DNA of 64,000 bases from Caprimulgus europaeus (taxonomy: Eukaryota; Chordata; Aves; Caprimulgiformes; Caprimulgidae), in NCBI GenBank assembly GCA_907165065.1, contig OU015524.1:56213295-56277294 (forward strand), written 5' to 3'. The number at the start of each line of letters is the position of its first letter. The stretch's first letter is position 1. Of the stretch, positions 1 to 14,146 are shown one piece after another. The notes under the pieces are model-generated. The model was not told where the DNA came from. It saw only the letters and a program-made list of their open reading frames with translations, and made no database searches. Position numbers and translations under genes: made by a program.

Positions 1-1716
1 CTCTGATGCATGAGGGGTGCAGGACAGTGGAGAAAGAGTGGTTTTGTGGACACAGTTTCCAAGTTTCTCAAGGAAAATGCAGTGCATGCAGTCCCAAGTG
101 GCAAGAAACTTTGAAGGCAATTTTTTCACAGAGTTCTGAGTTTGCAGATACAATAAATACTCTTAATATATTCAGTTTGTTTCAGACCCATGTTCTTCCT
201 CCGTGATCTCTTCAAGAGAAGGTGACCCACCAAATGAACTTGACAGGGAAAATGGTTCAAAGAGACAGGAGCTCTCAGTAGTATTTGGTTCAACATTTTG
301 CCAGATAGTGTGGACCAGTGTGAGTTCTGCCAGAATAACTTATATGAGTAGGGAATTGGACCAGATGAAACCCAGAGGTCTCTTCAAGCATAAATTATTT
401 GATTAATTTGAAAAGGTATACTAGATTCAGAAATTCATTTTGTCCAATCTTCTACAAAATCAGATAAAAATCTGATGTTTACCAAATGGACTGCAAAACT
501 GGTAAGGTATTGAATGGGAGTAAGGACAAAGACTGGGACAAGGTAGGGAAGGGCAGGACCTTATTTAGCTGACAAAGTAAATTTATTGTATAACTGCAGT
601 ATCAGACATCAAGCTGGAATTCTCATACTGGATCAGAGTTTATCATACTGAATCAGCCTTTTCCACCCAGTCCTCTAACTTTTTCTGAAGCTTCCCTGTA
701 CCTGGTGATCCAGAAGATAATACGTGCCTTCTTCTCACTGTGAAAAAATCTATTCCCTAGGAAATTTTATCCTAACCTCTGACAATGACAGATTGATACA
801 ATTATAAGTTGCTAATTGTTGATATGAGTATGAAATATCAGGAGTTTCTTTCTCAAAACCTGTTCTGTTTGTATTTCTTTAATATGGATAATTTTGTACT
901 CCCTAGACAACTGCTTTGTCTTTCAAGGACAAGTGTGAAGGATTTTTTTAATCAATTGCTTTTTAGTTTTAGCAAAATAAGGCTTGCAATTCTTTAGCTA
1001 CTGAACACTGAATTCCTGAAGCAAATTGTTCAATTCATTGTGTCTGTTAGATATCTCTAGGTACATACATGTTTTCTGGATGATGTGTGCCTTTCTTATC
1101 TACTTCTTCTCTACCTTCTGTTAAATTACAGCATCATGTTCACAAAGAGCATAGTAATAACGTCCATGAAAATAGACATGTGACAACTTTATCTCTCTGA
1201 CTAAAAAAAAGACTTTAAGAATCTCCATAGATATACAAGAGGTTCTTATCATGGACATCATTGAGAATATTGAGAGATATATATCTGTAATTAATTTAAT
1301 TCAGAGATTCTGTGAAAAGCAGTGGTGCCATCAGCAAAGTAATATAATGCAAGCAGTAGACTTTATTTACTAAGGTATTTGAATGCTTGAAGGAATATAT
1401 GTTTCACACTAAACATACTTAAAACATATATTCACTGACATCAAGCTAATTATTTGATACTTAGCTATAAGTACTACAGTTCACATATTGGAGATTCTTT
1501 TTTGAAAACTGTCTGTAAATGCAATTATGATGTTTGTTTGTTTCTAAAGTAACTCAGGACCTGAAAAGATGCAGCAAAATAGTCACAGAGAGCCTTTGTC
1601 AATTAAAAATGTAGAACAACCTTGAGCACACAAAAAAATGCAACATTGTTAGGAAAAAAAAAAGTGACTCCAGCAACTTGGATGTGTTGTGCCTACCATA
1701 CTTGACCCACATAAAT

Positions 1717-2067
1717 TTATAAAAGCTGTTGAATCAGGGGACTTAATTCTGATGAGGAACTGTGTTCTTGTACAGCACATTTAAAACTAACTGGAAAATT
1801 ACTGTTCAACTCAACAGGAATAGAAATGAGGTTTCTGTCATTAGAATAGGTGAATGTAATATTAAAGGATCTATACATAAAAAGAATGAGTCCATGAAAT
1901 AAGTCTAAATTGACATGAACAAGTTTTGGACTTGAAAACTGAAATGCTGGATGTAGCTCCTGCTGATGTCCAACAAATGCTGGCTTTTCTTTAGTCTGAC
2001 TGTCCAGCAATCGAGCAGTACCCACAACTTTCCCTCTGCAAAAGGCTATAAAGAGCAAAAGACTCAT
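1717..2067 (-). other. Unrecognised 116-codon ORF with acceptor-like upstream sequence
   Basis: This open frame on the minus strand resembles no family I know. Near its 5' end is a pyrimidine-rich run ending in TTTTGCAG, with the AG at 2037-2036, which looks like a splice acceptor. If it were real, the exon would begin at 2035 in an open frame and run to the stop at 1717. The encoded stretch has no clear signal peptide, repeat or motif. A chance ORF is the most likely explanation. The alternative is a terminal exon or a noncoding RNA exon. Confidence 0.12.
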
Positions 2068-5000
2068 AAGAGCAAATTTATAACTATAAATTATAAGTAT
2101 ATAAGAATCAAAATACTGTAAAGAAAAAATACCACATTTTATGTATTCATGGTGTTCTACAAATCTTTTCCAGGCAATAAAATAACCTTTATTTACTCTG
2201 GATTATTTATCCACACACGTTTACATGGAGAAAAGGACCTACAAAACAGAACCTTTTCATACTGTCCAGTTCACCCTCTAGTCTGCCAAACAGAAAGAGA
2301 CACTTGGCTATGGCTGGGAAGCTAGTATACTCCATCTTTTATACAGATATTTCTTCACTGGGTGACTGAGAAATAAAGTCTTGTTATTTGCAGAGAGATC
2401 TGTCTTTAAAGGATATGTCAAGCTTAAATCTATAGCATATCCTTATTGTTTTACTAGGTGTCTATTTTTTGGTTTTTATTCTCTTTACCTTTTATAAAGA
2501 TCCGTGGTGTTTGTATTGTCTTTGAGTTCTCTGGTTTCAGGTTCATATTCTCATCTTTCATCCGTGCAGCAAAAAACAGTGTTTAACTTGTGCCTCAGTT
2601 GCAGACTTCTGGCAGAAAAACTGGTTTATGATTTCATTGAAAGACCATTGGGGAGCTTGTAAGCTGAAGGCCAGTTCTTATTTTTAAAGGCATAGTTGAG
2701 AAACAGAAAGGAAGAGGCAGAAGGCTAAAAGAAAATGTGAAATTGCATTTATATAGCAATTTGTTTGTAGCCTGAAATCAATGTGAATCCCACTTCCTAT
2801 ATGAAATTAAACAAATAAAGTAATTGCATAGAGCCTGAAGAGGTGATGGTCTAGAAAGGTGCAATGGGTGGTTCCTCTGGAAAGAGTCTTAACAACACCA
2901 GGACCTGTCTGGATGGTAGTGAGAAGAATTGAAATTTCAGATATTAATCTTCAAATACATGATTGCTCTACAACATTAATAAAGAAAATCAAGAGAAGAT
3001 AATACCTTTAGGTGGCTGGTGTTATAGTCTTTATAACATCCAAAAATACACTGAATTCTTCACAGAGAAAAGGAAGGTAAAAAGCTTCTTCTCATTAAAG
3101 ATGGAAAACAGACAGAAGCATGGAGATTTGGGACTTTCATGCCTCTCCACAAACTGGTAAGCCAGATAAACCAATGTGACTACCTGAAGCCCAGACCATA
3201 GACACAGCTCTGTGACAAAGAGTCAGAAATCTCAGGTGTGTCTGTGTTGAGCTGTTGGAGACTTTACAGACAGTTGTCAGTACAGCCTTGCCAAGGCACA
3301 TCACTACTAAAGAGCATTACTGTGTTGTATTTCTTATCTTTTTGGTTTGGTTTATCAAAAAAACAGAAAAAAATATTTTTTTTCCAAAAGTAATGAGATT
3401 TTTTTTTTTTTTTTTTTTCCTGTGATAGACAGAAATGAGATTTTGGTGTGAGCTTTCCCAAAATAACTCAAAAGCTGGTATATACATAATAAAGATGTGT
3501 CAATGACTTCTGTATTTCCACCCATACTAATATTTCCTGCACTGGTATGTGTAACTTTTTGAAATGTTTTATTTCCAGTGTTTATTTTACAGGCACATGT
3601 GGAGATGTTAAACATAAGCACCACTTTGATTCTCTGGTTCACACAGTCATGAAGTTCTTCAGGGTGCATATTTCTAAGGAAAAAACCCCATATTTTCTAG
3701 GAAAAAAATCTCCTCTGGAAAGAGCTGAGCACTTAACTCTCTAATACAAGAAAATGAAGGAAAATGCCATCTGAACTCTTGGTCTAACTAAAAGCTTTTC
3801 TTTTTTTTCCTCAGTATAAAATAGTCAAAGTAGCTTATCGTTGTCTAGCAATGAGTGTGCTATATATGGGAAAAACGGAGATAGCTAAAGTAAGAAGTAA
3901 GAGATGGGTAAAATGATCCCTATATGTCTCTAGAATAGCAGGTAACTTTCAGAATTATAGACTTAGCATATCACATGTATGAATGAAGCCTAAATGTCAC
4001 TGATACATCAAATAATAGAGTTTGAAAACCTTAAAATAATCTGTCCCACTTAGTAAAGACTACCCTGGAGGTATACAGTGACTTTACAAATGATCCTTCA
4101 GAGTATATAGAAAAAAGAAGAGAATAATGTATCAAGTAACTGGTTTTTTTTGGCAAATCCTTCCATCACAGGGTGGATGCTTAATTTTTTTGCAGAGAGA
4201 AGCTCAGATTTTAAGAGGTAAGAAGAAAGCTGATTGATGTGAAATTAATTATGATGGTCTCAATTTTTAGCGGATGGCATGGGGTCTATTTTTTTTAGTA
4301 TCTATAAAGGTGTGAGTATATCCACAAGCCATAAACAATAAGAAAATCTTAAAGAAGCTACAGATTAGAGGTTTCTGAAAAGCAGCTTTGAGAATTCGCA
4401 ACTTTGTGATTGCTCACAAAGCAAAATAAAGCTTTAGAAACAGCTTAATGAGGTATGGGAAAATAATGCAGAATCATCTTGGGGAAAACACCAAAAGGGG
4501 AACAACAAGCACAGAAATAAAAAGAAATAAAAATATTGTCTGTGATATCCTCTTTTAAAGCTGAGTGTTTGAACAGCTTGCTGAGAGTGCAGATTTTGAA
4601 GGAAAATGCCCCCAGGTTTCAGGGCAATCCTATCCGATCTTCAGATTAGTATCTCACTAGAGGTGCTCCAGTGTTACTAGCTTGGCAATCTGCAATTATT
4701 TCAAGACTGATGATACAAAACAGAAGATAACAACATTTCCTTACTTCTGAATAAAGAAAAATAGATACTTAAGTGGAAAAGCAACACAAGAAATGAATAG
4801 CGAGAAGAAAGATTTAGTACAACCCTGATTCCTCCTTCTGCATCTCTGGGAATTTGGGTACGAGAATCAGTTTTCCAAAACCAAGTGTGGAAGGGATGCC
4901 TGCAGAAAACAACTTTGATGAACTGACTGGTGTCTGAATCCCTCATGTGGCCGGTGAGCTTGGGGATGCATGGCAGCTGGCAAGGCAGGCCACCACAGCA

Positions 5001-6270
5001 TCTCATGGCATGGACAACGCCTCCATGGAGATGGGGTGTTGGGGCTGCAGGCCCCAGCCAGAGGTTGAGCTGAGTAAGCAGGACACAAGAAACTGTCAAA
5101 CATGATGGGAGAAGCTGCCAGACATGGCAGGCAGCAGTGTGAGGAGCTGACAGTTGTTGCAGCCAGGGTTCTGGGGGGACACCTGGATGTCACGAGTGGC
5201 TCAAGAAAGTTATGTGCGAAGCAGACAAACTCCCCAGGAACTGAAGAGCAGTGTTGGGGACCCACCAGAGAGCTGAGTTGTGCCTAGGAAATTGTACCTC
5301 ATGCCCATTCCCGACGGCAGCAGTGTCTTCCCAAAGATTTTCTAAAATGGGTATACTGTAGTATGAAGCCTAATAACACTATCACTCCTAATATCAATAA
5401 CACTAATACTAAATAAAAAGAGTGCTAAACTGTATATTTAAAAAACCCCAACAACAGTGTATGAAATAGATTTTTTAATTATCATTTGTAGAAATGGGGG
5501 CAGTGGCTCCCAAGGATAGCCTTTGTGTCTTTGCAGACATAGATTCAAAATCTACTCTGAACATAATATTGGTCTTCATAGTTCAAGTTTATCTGTATTA
5601 CAGACCTTATAATCACTGACCATTTAGTGGGATGGGTAGATGGGGTTAAAGAAGGATGCAGGATTGCAGTGATAATAATAACCACAGTGTTATCCATAGT
5701 GTACTCACAAGAAACTTTGCTCAGCTTTTAATAAGTAGGTAGTTAACTTTGGCTTGTATTATTTCGAACTTTCCTCCTTCACTTTTAGCCCTGCTATGTT
5801 CACTCAGTCTGGAATATATATTTTTAATATATGACATTTTATTTTATAAAAAGTAAAAGCTCTAAAACTTGGACTTTGTTAAACAGGAAATGATCCATTT
5901 TCAGCGATGAATTTGAAGTACAAAAAAAAGAAAATTTCTTCCTACCTTCATTGCACTGACATGACCTCCAAAGTTTATTCTTCACTTATTTGCTTTTGAA
6001 TACATTATAAAAATAATTATCTGCTGCTTGAAATTGAAATGTAAAGCTTCAGTTCAAAGGAAAGATTTAACCCAATATGAAACACTTTAATAATATTTAT
6101 TCTACCACTATAATTAATTCATACTTGCCCTCCACCTCATCCTTTCCTCACATTAGTTTCTCCAGTGCAGACCTACGTTTCCTGAAGGAATTGTGAGGTG
6201 GTAAAATGTATTAGAAAATCCTCTTCACCACCAAGCTACAATGACCTAAGCTTCTCTTGAAAGTGCAGAA

Positions 6271-6798
6271 GTGAAAAAGATCCTAAAGCAACTTGGTAAA
6301 CCCAGGCAAGGGTTAAGTGCTGCTTGTGCTTATCAAAGAGGAAAGGTAGAAAGATCACAAGGAGAGGGGACAACCTGCATCAGATACCATGCCAAGAGCC
6401 AGAATAAGCATGAGCAGGAATCAGCAGAGAGGCAACAGAGGGAAATGAGGTCTGGTAAGTATCCAACATGTCACTCTGCAGCAGCAGTCGTCCTGCTGAC
6501 AGTCAAAATTTGCCAGTTTGCCCTGGACTGTGAGCCTTGCCCTGGCAGACGCTGTGTTGTACCTGCTGCCCACACAGATGGCACAGCTGGCCGAGGCCCT
6601 TGTGCTGGGGCTGTGCTTAGTCAGGGCTGTGGCAGTGGCTGCAATCCCTCCTCAGAGAGAGCCCACTCTGACATCCACCAAAGCTGCCTGAAGATCTCTA
6701 CTACCAGGAGCTGCCGAAATGGAACTTGTGTGGAAATCTTGCAAGATTTGTACTGGCTCTTCCTGGCTGGTGCCTGCTTAGCCATGCAATTGCAGTAA
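6271..6798 (+). other. Unrecognised 175-codon ORF containing a strong splice-donor match
   Basis: This is the longest ORF outside the CR1 elements. Its second half is cysteine- and alanine-rich because it crosses a GC-rich island, and it matches no protein I recognise. A strong donor-like TCTG|GTAAGT lies at 6451-6460, and an acceptor-like CAG lies just upstream of the ORF start, so about 6270-6454 could be an exon of a noncoding or unknown transcript. No conserved motif supports translation. Chance is the simplest reading. Confidence 0.12.
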
Positions 6799-7151
6799 TC
6801 TCTTCCTATGGATTTTTGTGCCGGCATGTGGATGCACGTGTGCAGATACGTTAACAAAATAGGATATGTTTCTGCCGGTGTGAGACAGGAATGAATGTAT
6901 TATGCAGGGCTGGTAAAGCTGTGAGTCAGTGATATGGTTATCCCAGTGGTATAAACACTTCCTACCCTAGCAGATGCACACAAAAACAAATGCTTTGCAA
7001 ACAAGCATAGTATTATTTCCCCTCATTCTAAAATGAGAAAAACAGGAATAAAGACATGAATTATGTTTAAATTTATCAAGAAGGACATATATATTTTTTT
7101 TTTCAATATCGAAAAAACTCCAGAAGATTTGCAAAAATCTTAGGAGAAAAT

Positions 7152-7553
7152 ATCACAGAATCACAGAATCACAGAATATTAGGGATTGGAAGGGACCTCG
7201 AAAGATCATCTAGTCCAATCCCCCTGCCGGAGCAGGAACACCTAGATGAGTTTACACAGGAAGGCGTCCAGGCGGGTCTTGAATGTCTCCAGAGAAGGAG
7301 ACTCCACAACCTCCCTGGGCAGCCTGTTCCAGTGCTCTGTCACCCTCACAGTAAAGAAGTTCTTTCTCAAATTTAAGCGGAACCTCCTGTGTTCCAGCTT
7401 ACACCCATTACCCCTTGTCCTATCATCGGTCGTTACTGTGAAGAGCCTGCCCCCATCCTCCTGACACTCACCCTTCAAATATTTGTAAACATTAATCAGG
7501 TCCCCCCTCAGTCTCCTCTTCTCCAAGCTAAGGAGGCCCAGCTCCCTCAGCCT
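7152..7553 (-). mobile_element. CR1 LINE, 5'-truncated 3' end (younger type)
   Basis: Read on the minus strand, this piece ends in about three copies of the ATTCTGTG octamer (seen on the plus strand as TCACAGAA at 7153-7175), preceded by the conserved CR1 3' region. The last 94 codons of ORF2 are still open (7526-7242): they start in the [20 protein letters not shown] block, pass [16 protein letters not shown] and [19 protein letters not shown], and finish at DAFLCKLI. The 5' truncation lies near 7553, after the LGLLSLE-type block, which is usual for incomplete target-primed reverse transcription. Open coding sequence and the ATTCTGTG tail suggest a relatively young copy. No obvious target-site duplication is seen, as is usual for CR1. 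Confidence 0.93.
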
Positions 7554-10500
7554 TATATAAAAAAATAAATCAAAGCAAAGCCGTGCATGTCTTAGAAAGA
7601 AAAAAACAAAAATCCTCTTTATGATGTAGCAGTGTTTTTTCTTTTTGCATATTACATCTCATGTATAGAATATGTATCTATACATACATAAATATTTATG
7701 TTAAAGTTTAAGTTTGAATCCTGTGGACCCTGCCAGTGCTAGAAGCTGTTTCTATGCCCTAAAGGAAAGGTGGGAATTTTCACTTTTCAGCCATGCTGAG
7801 TCACAAATTATCTGATTTTAATCCAAAATAGATCCAGGTCTAAAATTTAATCTGTTTTGCTATCTTTTATTGGTAAGCTGAGGTTCATCAGCCTGTCCAT
7901 CACCTGAATTACACCCCAATATATCAGCTGAAGCAAAAAAATATATAGACTATAAATCTCTAGTGCTCTTACAGTCAGTGTAGATTGAAAAAAGAGCCAA
8001 CAGCCCTGTGACTAATACAACCGGTCACACTTAGCCCAAGACTCCTAGTAGAGGAGCTCCAGCTGTTATTTTCTGTTCAAATTTTCACTGATTTTCCACA
8101 CATCTGATGGACCGCAAAAAATGTCACATAAAGCATATCTTACTGCTATGTTAAAAAATATAAAGTCCTGCTGAAACTGATATTTGGAAGACAATTTCAA
8201 TTGGACATTGAGGGAATGCTGTTCAACAGGCTAAAATGGGCATTTGGCATTCAGCAGATGAAGCAGCTCCTGGTACCTTGAGTTGCAGGACTTGCTGACT
8301 GGTTACCCTTAAGTACATGTGAAGTTATAATTCAAGCAGAGAGGAGCAGTGGATGGTAAATGTATTTGTATCCAGACAGTGATCAGACAAATTACCCTGC
8401 TGATTTTGCCTTGCTTCTGACTGCTATTATTTAGCTTTGCCAGTTGTCTAGCAGCAAGTTCATAAGGTAGTAGTTTCTGTGCTTATGTTACTGTATGCTG
8501 TGATTAAGTCAATCTTTTTGCTTCAGTCAAATTCATCCCTTAATTTTGAAAATGACATTAAAGTCAAGACCACCTTAATGAACACAGTTTACTTGGACTA
8601 TAGAGCAGTGAACTCGGGAGTGCTGTCTTCAGGTCTTGGTTTTGCTACTTGTCTAAGGGCACATCATTTAACTTCTCTTGTCACTTTTGCCACTGATAAA
8701 CAGGAATAATGATACTGATCTCTGTAATAAAATACTTTGAGATCTACTGATAAAAAGTCATGCAGGAAATTACTAGTTTTACCCTGTATATCTGTAGTTC
8801 AAATTGCTTTGCCATCTGTGATCTTTTGACTTTTACCCATTATCATCTGAAAGACACAAATAAATACTGAAGTGTTGAAAAATAGTGTGTAGCACCCATC
8901 AAACAAGCAAAATAACTTGTTTTCAAAATCAAATACCTTCTGGTTTTAAGTCAAGTTCCTTGACACTGGAGTGCATGCCAGGTGCTTGATTGATTGCCAG
9001 AGAGGGCAAACACAATCTCTTCATCATGTTAATAATGAAGTAATAGAATTTTAATGACTTTTTTTTTTTTGACAAATGTCACTGATTAATTAATTCTCTA
9101 GTCAGTATAATCATGTTGATAATCTTTTTGAAATCACTGTCACCAACATTTTCATACAGTTGTTCACAGAAACAGTTGTGGTTGAAATAAAATGTCTTAC
9201 TGCATGTTTGATCACCTAATTTCATCCTGAGGCCCTCCCTTTCTCAGGGGCCTGGTTTTTGTGGGTGAACAGATGCAGGATGTTTGTTCCTAGGCCTGTA
9301 AGAGTAATGAGGCTTAATACTTTGTGTTTCAGAAGGCACATGTGGCTGTTCTCTCACTGGGGATGTGCTGTTGAACAGCTTTCTGACCAACATCAAGAAG
9401 ATAGTGAGAACACCGCCTCCCATTGTGTGCTGCCACGTGTGACTGGAGGGGGTCAACTCCCTCAGTGAAATGCACTGTCATGCTTCACCACACTCTTGCT
9501 GCCAAAATGACTGGAGGATGTGTCCCTACAGGGAACCCAGAAAGACTGAGGAAAGGGGTGTTAAATGAATCAGCAGCTACTCTGGGAAGCAAGGGTGAGT
9601 ACCAATCCTATCCATCCTCAGGCATATACATCCTATTCAGACCGCCTATATGCCTGATCCTGTTCGTTCCCAAAAATACCCCAAGCCAACTCCAAAAACC
9701 CAAACTTAGTATAAATGGAGGGGAGAGACAGTCCTGTTTTCAAACACAGAGGAAGAGAATGGGAAACTCCCCTTACTCTCCCTCCTTCAGGCAGTGGGAG
9801 GCTGGGGTTTGCTTGAAGCCTGACTGAGCCTCATCTCCCATGAAAATGCCACAAGGATCAGTCTATGGCTTACTCCATATTGGGATGACTGCCAGTCACT
9901 CATCTCAACCTGTGTTATGTGAAACTTCATGGGACTGCAACAACTGAATATTTTATCTAATGGTGGTCTGATGTACACTATATGTTTGAAGAAATATTTG
10001 AAAATAATTTCCCAGTCCCCAAACTCTCAAATAAAAACACCATTAAGCTGTTATATTGACCATCTCTCCTTGGCAGTGAGACTCATCTTTAAGCTGAAAA
10101 GGGGGTTAAATGCCAATCTTCCTTAAAGCCCTCCTGTCAGTCTGTGAAGTACTGCTGTGAAAGAAAGATACTGCTGCTGTTTTCGTACTTATCCCATGAG
10201 ATGCTGCCTGAGTGCTGTCCTCAACCTGACCACCATGAAAATACGGGTGAAGAACATCTCGATTCATGATGTGAGCAAGGAGTTGAAAAGGTGCTAAGAT
10301 GTCAGCACTTCTGGCACAAAAGGAAACAGATCTTAGTGTGCTTGGGAAGGTTAGCACTGGCACTATGATAATGCCACAGAATAGAGACACCAGATGTGTG
10401 AGTTTTGAGCATTGCAAATTCAAATTTAGTGTTAAGGTTCTGTCTAAACTCAATTTACATGTACAAATAGTCCTTTGGACCTTGGGCTTTGTCACTTCCT

Positions 10501-13500
10501 CGAGAGGTGGGAGCTGATCTCCTGACCTACAAGTACAGTATTCTCTTTCAAGTCTATTTTTGATGCCTACTTGACAGATACAGGACATTATTTTCTGAAA
10601 TTACCATTCAAAAGCCAACAGTAATGCTTTTAATTCCAGAAAGTGATATCCTTTATATAGAGTGATACCAAGAAACTTCAAAATCACTGACTCACTGGAC
10701 GAGAGGTAGGGGCTGTTTAAGCTTCTTTCACATACTATTTTTCAGTGTGTAACAATGTGGGTGGTAAAACTCATCAGTCTTCCATATGTGATTGAACAAA
10801 GGCATCCCATCTTTTTTAGGATGTAGCTCTCTATACTTCATGTGAAAAACTAGAAGAAAGATAAGGAGACCTCAAGTGATTCTAGGGTCAAGCACAGAGC
10901 ATGAGTTATCATAATCTTGATATGAAAACAACATGAAGGAATAGTAATAGTGGTTGTGCAAAGCTGTAAAGGTAGCTAGTCTGTCTTTCTTTCTTCTCTT
11001 CCTTCAGAAAACCAACAGTGAGTCTGTTTAAAGAGGAAGTGCACCAGTATCATTCATGGTTCCTGCTCACACAGAAAGGAGGGGCAGGAGGCTCATTAGT
11101 GCTCTCTCTTCCCTGTCACAATCAGAGTAACAAAGTATCTTTGGGCTGTCTCACTTTTAGCCTTTTGTGTGTTGTTATTATGATTAATTGTGTAGTCTGG
11201 ATGAACACTATTATATTTCAGATATACAATTATTTGATGCAAAGTTACTCTGAAAGACAGGGTTATCAGCACTTTCATTAAGACATGCATCAATGTTTAG
11301 AAGTTCTGGGTGTCAAGTTTGGAGCTGAATTGACTAGCTATAGTTCTATTTCTGTTCTCTACACAAAGGTTTTTTGTGTTATCATCCAATGGGTATAGCT
11401 TTCATGGTTGTTTCAGAGACTTTGGATAAATGCAAAGGTTTTAGAAAACCTCTTCTTGTTCTTGGAGTTCAAAATCTTCTGATGTGTGTGCTTAACTGTA
11501 TCACCTACAAAGGACCTCACTTGCTTAGGATCTGACTTTGGGGCACATCCTTACACTCAGAAATGAAGAGTGTCCAAAGCAACAAATGTAGCTCAGGTTA
11601 AAGAGAGTCCAGCTTCAGGAAGCTCATAGTGTAGTTGAAGTCTTATTTGGATAGTTTCTGTTTTGCTATGGCTCCTCAGTCTAAAGGAGTGTGCGTTCTC
11701 TTTTAAGTTCTGCTCTCTGACGCCTCACATCATCTCACTTGTCTCTGCAATGGAACTCATGCCCATGGAGATGGAGAGAGGACCAATTCTGTTACAAAGA
11801 GATTTGTGATCAACTATAGCACCCAAAATATGAAATGAAAAGAAATGCAGTATTTATCAGTGTGGGAAGCTTTGTGGCCCGAGGCAGTGAAAAGTCATTA
11901 GGCATGAACCAGTTTGAACTATCAAGGCACAAAGGCTGCAGCTGCTGATGTTTAAGGGTAATCTGTAAGGATGTGAAGCCATGGTAAATCTAGCTCCTGC
12001 CAGACTGTGAGTAACTGGTGATAATATAGCAGAATTGGGCAGAAGATTGAAAGGTGATACCTTACTGAAGCTTTAAAAACATATATGAAGACAAAATAAT
12101 TTTCTGTGATAGGTTTATTTCTAAAACAAAACTTTTTTGTTTTGATTTGATTTGATTTGTTTGTTTGCTTAATTAGACAAAACTAAACAAAATCCTGCTT
12201 TGGATATTCTGTGGATGACTACATTGAATTAAAATTGGAATTCATCAGTTGTGAAACAAGACAGTTATTAATTAATGGAGAAAAATCAGACCTGTCAAAT
12301 ATGGGCTCAAATTTCTATGAGGCAAATAGATACTAGATCTGAACACTGTGAATGTATGAGAAAAACAAGTTTCTCCTTTGGCCCAAAAACTCGGCTTTGT
12401 TCTTTCGCTTGTGTAGAAATCATTGTCTCTGTTTTAAAGCAGAAATATCTAGAGCTAGGCAACTTCGGTGTTACACATAGGTGTGAAGAGCTATGAAAGT
12501 GCCATATGAAACTCCTTTGGATACTCAAGATGTCTGTATAGAGCTGCCATATACAATCACAGGAAAACTAGGCTCTTAGGGAGCAACAATTCAGGCTAGG
12601 CATGGCATCCCAGGATTTCTAAAGGGCACTAGAAGTCAATAGCTAGAAAATTGAACTGTGTCCTCTATGTTCCTATCTTGTAAACATTTATACACATGGA
12701 TATGTATAAACGTTAACAGAAAATGAAGTTATCATAAGAAGTCTCATTGATGTTAAGAAGAAAAAAGAATGAAAACTTGAGGCCTGGCTTTCAGAAGTGC
12801 TGAGCTTCCCATGAACAAGGAAAGACAAAACAAAGCCAATAACTGATGTCAGTAAATTAAGAAAATTTTACAAAGAGAAAAGTTGTTTAGATGAAAACAT
12901 CATATGTTTATCAGACTGGACACAGGCTTTTTTTTGTTGAGTTTGCAAATCTGTTGGCGGTTGTGGTTGCCAACTCAGTGTATTAAGATACGTGCATCAA
13001 AACTGGGATAGGTATGAAAAGTGAATCTGGGGACTTTCTGCTGGTGTCACAGTTTGTTATCCATTTCCTTGCCTCTGCCTCCATAAATGTTCTTGTTCAG
13101 TGTCACGTGTTCTTCAAGGAGACACCATTGCTCTTGGACATTACTTTGCGTCTCTTTATCCAGTCTTACTTCACCTTTCATTGAAATGAAACTGGCAAAA
13201 AGAATCTATTCTCTCCTGCCCATGATTAGTATCCAGTATTGATACACAAACCCTGGTAAGCTCTAGGAAAATATAGCAAACCTGTTGTATTGACCCAGTG
13301 CAGTACATGCCCTTAAACATATCTCAGAGGACCTACAAATGCCCTTGTAGAGGTCTTCAACATTATTTTGGTTTTTTTGGTTGCATCCTTTACAAGTTCT
13401 TTCACAGTACTTGGAAGGTGCCTTTGGCCTCCTCCACTGAAATTGTAGACCCTATGGAACTGGCTGAAGAAATGCTGAGAAGATTAAAGAATACAACCTA

Positions 13501-14146
13501 AAGTGTTTGTTTTTTTCTCTTCTGATTCATTACTCTTGAAAAGGTGATCTTTTCACCTTCCTTTTCCCAAACCTGGTTTTGGATTCCTCGGTCTCCAAGG
13601 ACTCTGACAGGGTGCATCATCAATTTGAGAGAATAGCAGTGTCTGTAGTGTCCAAGGAAAGCCATAGCAATGACAATTGCTCAGCCTCTGGGATTTATAG
13701 GAGAAACTTTGGTAAATTTAAACGTAGGGACAGTCTTGGCCAAGATAATTTATGAAATTTAGTTATTTTAAAGGCAGACTTAAGTAACAGCAGAGTAAAT
13801 CATAATTGATTCTGAGTCTTTTTCTAGACTATAAATTTTACCAAGCTAGTATGGTACCAGCTCTCTTCAAGGTGTTTTATAAGATTTAAGACCACAGAAC
13901 AAAAGCCCCAGTGAATTTTTGTACATTTTTCACCTTCAGTTTCAGTATGAATAATGATCTTCCTCTTTGCATTTTCATGCATACCCTTAAGTGCTGTTCA
14001 AGACAAATTGTGTGACAAGTAAGAAAACACTCAAGGAGGTTTGAATATTGTGATGTATAAAGAAGAACCATCATATACATGAAGCTTGTGATAAAAATAT
14101 CCAGGTACTCACCACTGAAAGGATTTTGTTGTGGGAAGTTATGTAT
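7554..14146. other. Unassigned noncoding stretch
   Basis: No recognised gene. The stretch is AT-rich, with a poly(T) run at 9060-9070, a TTTGA/TTTG-rich low-complexity patch near 12128-12175, and ORFs (for example 9423-9827 plus and 10106-10588 minus, 160 codons) that match nothing I know and look like chance. Confidence 0.6.

Larger units (their letters stand above)
1..7151. other. Unassigned AT-rich noncoding stretch
   Basis: I recognise no gene or repeat family in this stretch. It contains homopolymer runs, including a poly(T) run at 3398-3418, and two somewhat GC-richer islands near 4860-5300 and 6450-6800 that produce chance-looking ORFs on both strands. Two ORFs with splice-like signals (1717-2067 minus, 6271-6798 plus) are listed separately at low confidence. 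Confidence 0.6.

Noticed and set aside
4701-5287. Overlapping ORFs on both strands
   Set aside because: Open on both strands in a GC-rich patch, with low-complexity proline/cysteine-rich translation and no known motif.
10106-10588. 160-codon ORF on the minus strand
   Set aside because: There are no recognisable motifs, homology or splice context; consistent with a chance frame in a moderately GC-balanced patch.
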